From: an uncultured Lachnospiraceae bacterium
Lineage (GTDB): Bacteria > Bacillota > Clostridia > Lachnospirales > Lachnospiraceae
Direction of reading: 5' to 3'
DNA: 41,991 bases
Assembly: GCA_905235275.1 (NCBI GenBank)
Contig: CAJOLA010000004.1
Location: 1 to 41,991, forward strand
Of this stretch, positions 36,988 to 41,991 are shown one piece after another (the stretch's first letter is position 1; each line of letters begins with the position of its first letter). Under the pieces are notes generated by a model that was given only the letters and a program-made list of their open reading frames with translations, was not told the origin of the DNA and did not search any database. Position numbers and translations under genes: made by a program.

Positions 36988-38514
36988 TTATTTATTGTTT
37001 TTAAGGTCTGAAACCGACTTTACGCAAACGGCGGTATGGCCGTTTGGAAGAATCAGTATGTCGCCTCTCTGTAATTTATTCGGGGAGGCGATATATTCTT
37101 TTGACGTATATAATGTAAACTTGCCGGTAGCCATAAGCTTATCCTTCATAATGTACGTATAGAGACTGTTGTTATTGACTCTTACATCACTCGTTTTTAA
37201 TCCGGCATACAAAAGAGCCACGGAAACAAGTGCACTGCAATCCGTCTCAACATCCTTTGTAACCTTACCCGGATCCCAGCCTACCTTGGCAGCCTCCATA
37301 TACAGGGTATTCCTCTGGCTCATGTCGTAGCCGATATGCTCGTTATATGCCGCTCTTGTCATTGCCACGGCAAGCCTCTCCTGCATATTCTTATCCTTCG
37401 GTCTTAAGACATATTGCCATGGTCTGTTATACCAGGTTCTGAAATATGCTTCGGACTTTGTCTGATCGCCCGCTTTACCGTACATGAATTCCTCACGCTC
37501 ATCCTTGGCGGCATGAGCAAGGATACATGTTCCCTGAACGGGACCGTCGGTTGCACCGTTTTTAATGTTGTACCAGGTTCCCTGCTGATTAACCTGAGAT
37601 ACACCGTTAAATGCCGTCAGCACCTCGCCCTTCTGCAAGAAGTACCATTTATCATTACATTTGTACCAATTATTTACGGATGTATTGCGTTTCAATACTC
37701 CGCTTATGCCTTTTATCTGAGCTTCATTATATAATTTATTGTCTATGATATTGTTTCCGGTAGCCATCCATCCCTTATTATCAAAATAATGATCTCCGTT
37801 ACCGTCTTTGTACCATTTGCTTATCTGAAGCCAACCGTTTACGGCAAAATAAGACCAATGATCCTTGGTTTCACCGTCAGCCTTTGTGAAATGCTTCCAT
37901 TCGGTCTGAAGCCAGCCGTTCTTTCCGAAATATGAGTAATGATCCGTGGACTCACCGTCAGCCTTCGTGAAATGTTTCCAGCCCGTCTGAAGCCATCCGT
38001 CATATCCGAAATATGAATAATGTTCTTTACTGCTTCCGTCGGGATTATTCTTCGTACCCATTTTCTGCCATCCGGTACGAAGCCATCCGTCAGCTCCGAA
38101 GTATGAATAATGCTCTTCTTTTTCTCCTTCGGCTTCTCCCATCTTATGCCATCCCGTATAAAGACGGCCTTTATCATCAAAGTATGAAAAATGAGCGACT
38201 GATTCACCATCCGCCTTGGTAAAAGCCTTCCAGCCCTTAACAAGCTCTCCGTCTTTTACAAAATGATAATAACCGTTGGACTTAACCCATTTATTGCCGG
38301 TTGTGGGAACGCTGACATTCTTATTTTCAATCTTTATCTTTTTGGTCTTTGCTTTCTTTTCCGTCGTCGCCGACGTATTCGAAGCGGTCCCGGTTGTCTT
38401 TTCGGCTGTTTCGGCATAGACGATATTTGCAAAAGGCACGTTAATGCTTGATACGGCTCCGGCAAACATGGCTGTTGCAATTACCCCTAAGCCTAAAATC
38501 TTTCCTTTCTTCAT
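36988..38514 (-). CDS. Secreted cell-wall-binding-repeat protein with C-terminal phage-lysin-like NlpC/P60-type cysteine hydrolase domain
   Basis: Signal peptide; repeated GW..(F/M)..HYSYFG.DGWLQT units; C-terminal TWYNRPWQYVLRPK...HIGYD...DCSALV...GHTAVCV. Confidence 0.85.
   Translation of the reverse strand: MKKGKILGLGVIATAMFAGAVSSINVPFANIVYAETAEKTTGTASNTSATTEKKAKTKKIKIENKNVSVPTTGNKWVKSNGYYHFVKDGELVKGWKAFTKADGESVAHFSYFDDKGRLYTGWHKMGEAEGEKEEHYSYFGADGWLRTGWQKMGTKNNPDGSSKEHYSYFGYDGWLQTGWKHFTKADGESTDHYSYFGKNGWLQTEWKHFTKADGETKDHWSYFAVNGWLQISKWYKDGNGDHYFDNKGWMATGNNIIDNKLYNEAQIKGISGVLKRNTSVNNWYKCNDKWYFLQKGEVLTAFNGVSQVNQQGTWYNIKNGATDGPVQGTCILAHAAKDEREEFMYGKAGDQTKSEAYFRTWYNRPWQYVLRPKDKNMQERLAVAMTRAAYNEHIGYDMSQRNTLYMEAAKVGWDPGKVTKDVETDCSALVSVALLYAGLKTSDVRVNNNSLYTYIMKDKLMATGKFTLYTSKEYIASPNKLQRGDILILPNGHTAVCVKSVSDLKNNK
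37759..38235 (-). repeat. Cell-wall-binding (aromatic/Gly) tandem repeats, about 6 units
   Basis: GWKAFTKADGESVAHFSYFDDKGRLYT / GWHKMGEAEGEKEEHYSYFGADGWLRT / GWQKMG..HYSYFGYDGWLQT / GWKHFTKADGESTDHYSYFGKNGWLQT / EWKHFTKADGETKDHWSYFAVNGWLQI / WYKDGNGDHYFDNKGWMAT. Confidence 0.88.
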
Positions 38515-38646
38515 GTACGAAAACCTCCTTATATGTTAAACGTCGCCGTTATTGTACCACTTGCTTTTCTTTAAAATATGACGACTTTATGATTTTTTTT
38601 TCACAAGCTTACTCTCTACTATATAAAAAAATTTAAAATCGTGCAA

Positions 38647-38687
38647 CAAAAAAACGTTTCGCGCAGTAAAAACCGCACAAAACGTTT
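38647..38687 (-). terminator. Rho-independent terminator of groESL
   Basis: 13-bp stem AAACGTTTTGTGC / GCGCGAAACGTTT (two G.U pairs) followed by a T run on the minus strand, 25 nt after the groEL stop. Confidence 0.88.
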
Positions 38688-38711
38688 TAAATATTCCATA
38701 TCCGGAAATTA

Positions 38712-40331
<1,620 letters not shown>

Positions 40332-40356
40332 TTATATAACCTCCCTAATAACAATA

Positions 40357-40641
40357 TTATTTAATAACAGCAAGAATGTCTGACTGGCTTACAATAATAA
40401 AATCATCGCCGTCAAGCTCCACGTCAGTACCTGCATATTTGGAATAAATTACCTTATCCCCTTTTTTAACCTGCATCTTAACTTCATTGCCGTCAACCGT
40501 GCCACCGGGTCCTACCGCAATAACTTCACCCTGTGAAGGCTTATCCTTTGCCTCTCCGGGAAGTACAATACCGGACTTGGTAGTTTCCTCTTCTTTTATG
40601 GCTTTTAAGACAACTTTGTCTCCAAGTGGTGCTAATGTCAT
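40357..40641 (-). CDS. groES: Co-chaperonin GroES (start MTLAPLGDKVVLKAI)
   Basis: PLGDKVVLKAIKEEETTKSGIVLPGEAKDKPSQGEVIAVGPG; upstream of groEL; SD GGAGG before Met. Confidence 0.97.
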   Translation of the reverse strand: MTLAPLGDKVVLKAIKEEETTKSGIVLPGEAKDKPSQGEVIAVGPGGTVDGNEVKMQVKKGDKVIYSKYAGTDVELDGDDFIIVSQSDILAVIK

Positions 40642-40664
40642 AATATTTCCTCCATTTCTTTTTG

Positions 40665-40691
40665 TTAGCACTCTTTTTTTATGAGTGCTAA
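40665..40691 (-). promoter_or_regulatory. CIRCE operator (HrcA binding site), perfect TTAGCACTC-N9-GAGTGCTAA
   Basis: Exact consensus inverted repeat with 9-nt spacer directly upstream of groES. Confidence 0.98.
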
Positions 40692-40702
40692 TGTTATTCA
40701 TT

Positions 40703-40731
40703 AAGTTATCATCATTACATTTAAATGTCAA
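40703..40731 (-). promoter_or_regulatory. groESL promoter: TTGACA-N17-TAACTT with TG extended -10
   Basis: -35 rc at 40726-40731, 17-nt spacer, -10 rc at 40703-40708; CIRCE immediately downstream. Confidence 0.75.
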
Positions 40732-41621
40732 CCGTTATTTTTATTATTTCCATTTTCTCTTGCGTATGCAAAAAGATATTGCTGGGCATAGCCGCCGTAC
40801 TCTCCGAACTTCTCCTTTGCAAGCTCACTTAAAACCGGCATGCTTTGTTTTTCAGAGTCAAAATAGAGCTCTTCCATTATGCGCTTCATCCATACATCTA
40901 TAGGAAAAGCCTCCCTTTTACCGAGACCGAAAAGCATGATACAGTTTGCAACCTTGGGACCTATCCCCTTTACCGTGCAAAGAAGCTCGCTGCATTTGGA
41001 AATGTCCGATTCTCTTAAGAGCTTTTCAAAGCCGGGTGTGCTTTTTTGCTTATTTATGGCATCACACAGATACCCTGCCCGAAATCCGGTCTTTAAATCC
41101 TTAAAATCATCCTCACAGGCGCTGCAAAACTCATCCGGAGTCGGAAATGCATACATCGTATCCGTAAGCATTCTGCCCCACTTTCGGGATATGGCAGCCA
41201 CAATTCCCTTTATTCGCGGAATACGGTTATTCTGAGAAATGATAAATGACATCATCGTCTCGAAGAATTCCTGATTAAGAATCCTGATACCGCGGTTTTG
41301 CTTAATGATGTCTTTTAGCTCCGGGCTTCTTTTTGCTATATATCTTTTTATCTTCCCGTAATCTCTGTCCAGGTCAAAATAGTTTTTCCAGATATCATTA
41401 AAGTCCTTCTTGGAGGTATCAAAGAAAATGAATTTATCATTTTCCTGTGCTATATGAAGATATTTGCCGTAAGCGCTTATCTCATATTCGGAATATTTAT
41501 CATCCGGATCCTCATCCAATCGGACAAAATGAAAGCACTGACCACATTCCATGGTCTGTGCCAGATTAAAGTCGGAAACATCCGAGAGTATAAGATTTTT
41601 TCCCTTTTTTTCAATTACCAT
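40728..41621 (-). CDS. ogg: 8-oxoguanine DNA glycosylase/AP lyase, OGG1-like
   Basis: HhH-GPD: LLCTVKGIGPKVANCIMLFGLGKREAFPIDVWMKRIM; MECGQCFHF N-terminal OGG motif. Confidence 0.93.
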   Translation of the reverse strand: MVIEKKGKNLILSDVSDFNLAQTMECGQCFHFVRLDEDPDDKYSEYEISAYGKYLHIAQENDKFIFFDTSKKDFNDIWKNYFDLDRDYGKIKRYIAKRSPELKDIIKQNRGIRILNQEFFETMMSFIISQNNRIPRIKGIVAAISRKWGRMLTDTMYAFPTPDEFCSACEDDFKDLKTGFRAGYLCDAINKQKSTPGFEKLLRESDISKCSELLCTVKGIGPKVANCIMLFGLGKREAFPIDVWMKRIMEELYFDSEKQSMPVLSELAKEKFGEYGGYAQQYLFAYARENGNNKNNG

Positions 41622-41623
41622 AA

Positions 41624-41991
41624 TCAGTAAGATATAACCTCATGTCCGTCTTCGGTAACAAGTACCTGTACCTCCCACTGAGCGGACGGTTTTCTGTCTT
41701 TTGTATAGACTGTCCAGTTATCATTCGAATCGGTAACAACCGCATGCGTTCCCATATTAATCATGGGCTCAATCGTAAACATCAGCCCCGGAACCATAAG
41801 CATACCGGTACCCTTTCGGATGACATAGCTTACGAAAGGATCCTCATGAAACTCAAGTCCCACACCGTGCCCGCCGATGGAGCGCACGACCTGATAGCCG
41901 TTTGCCGCCGTGGGGTTGACCGAAACGGTCAGCGTGGGCTTGGCGACGCTTTGGAATCCGGCCGGGACTGTGCCGAAATCGAAGAAGCCGC
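41624..41991 (-). CDS. map: Methionine aminopeptidase, C-terminal part; 5' end truncated or joined to unrelated sequence near 41900
   Basis: GYQVVRSIGGHGVGLEFHEDPFVSYV...MFTIEPMINMGTHAVVTDSNDNWTVYTKDRKPSAQWEVQVLVTEDGHEVISY; the reading frame stays open to the edge but upstream residues do not look like MAP. Confidence 0.8.
   Translation of the reverse strand, partial: GFFDFGTVPAGFQSVAKPTLTVSVNPTAANGYQVVRSIGGHGVGLEFHEDPFVSYVIRKGTGMLMVPGLMFTIEPMINMGTHAVVTDSNDNWTVYTKDRKPSAQWEVQVLVTEDGHEVISY

Overview
The window looks like a low/medium-GC Bacillota chromosome segment, most likely Lachnospiraceae-like (inferred from gene order and protein character, not tested). It is almost entirely tightly packed housekeeping genes. 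In coordinate order: recN(partial)-argR-nadK-tlyA-dxs-ispA-xseB-xseA-nusB-asp23 (minus); a MurE-like ligase (plus); gatB-gatA-gatC-radA-unknown-clpC-flippase-leuS-patatin (minus); tyrA (plus); tRNA-Lys(CTT) (minus); DUF4364 (plus); ysxC-lon-clpX-clpP-tig (minus); dacA-like and DJ-1/PfpI (minus); mnmA (plus); K+/H+ antiporter (minus); DUF885 peptidase (plus); cell-wall-binding/lysin-like protein (minus); groEL-groES with a perfect CIRCE (minus); ogg (minus); map 3' part (minus). I saw no CRISPR array, transposon, integrase, restriction-modification, toxin-antitoxin or recognisable defence cassette, and no strong candidate for a wholly new system. The points most worth a second look are: an abrupt GC-rich, non-MAP-like right edge inside map (possible chimera); a histone-H1-like Lys/Thr/Ala tail on trigger factor; a cell-wall-binding-repeat protein fused to a phage-lysin-like domain; a small unknown gene between clpC and radA with no ctsR/mcsAB nearby; a MurE-like ligase lacking the DNPR motif; a long hairpin next to tRNA-Lys; and repeated abutting or overlapping convergent 3' ends.
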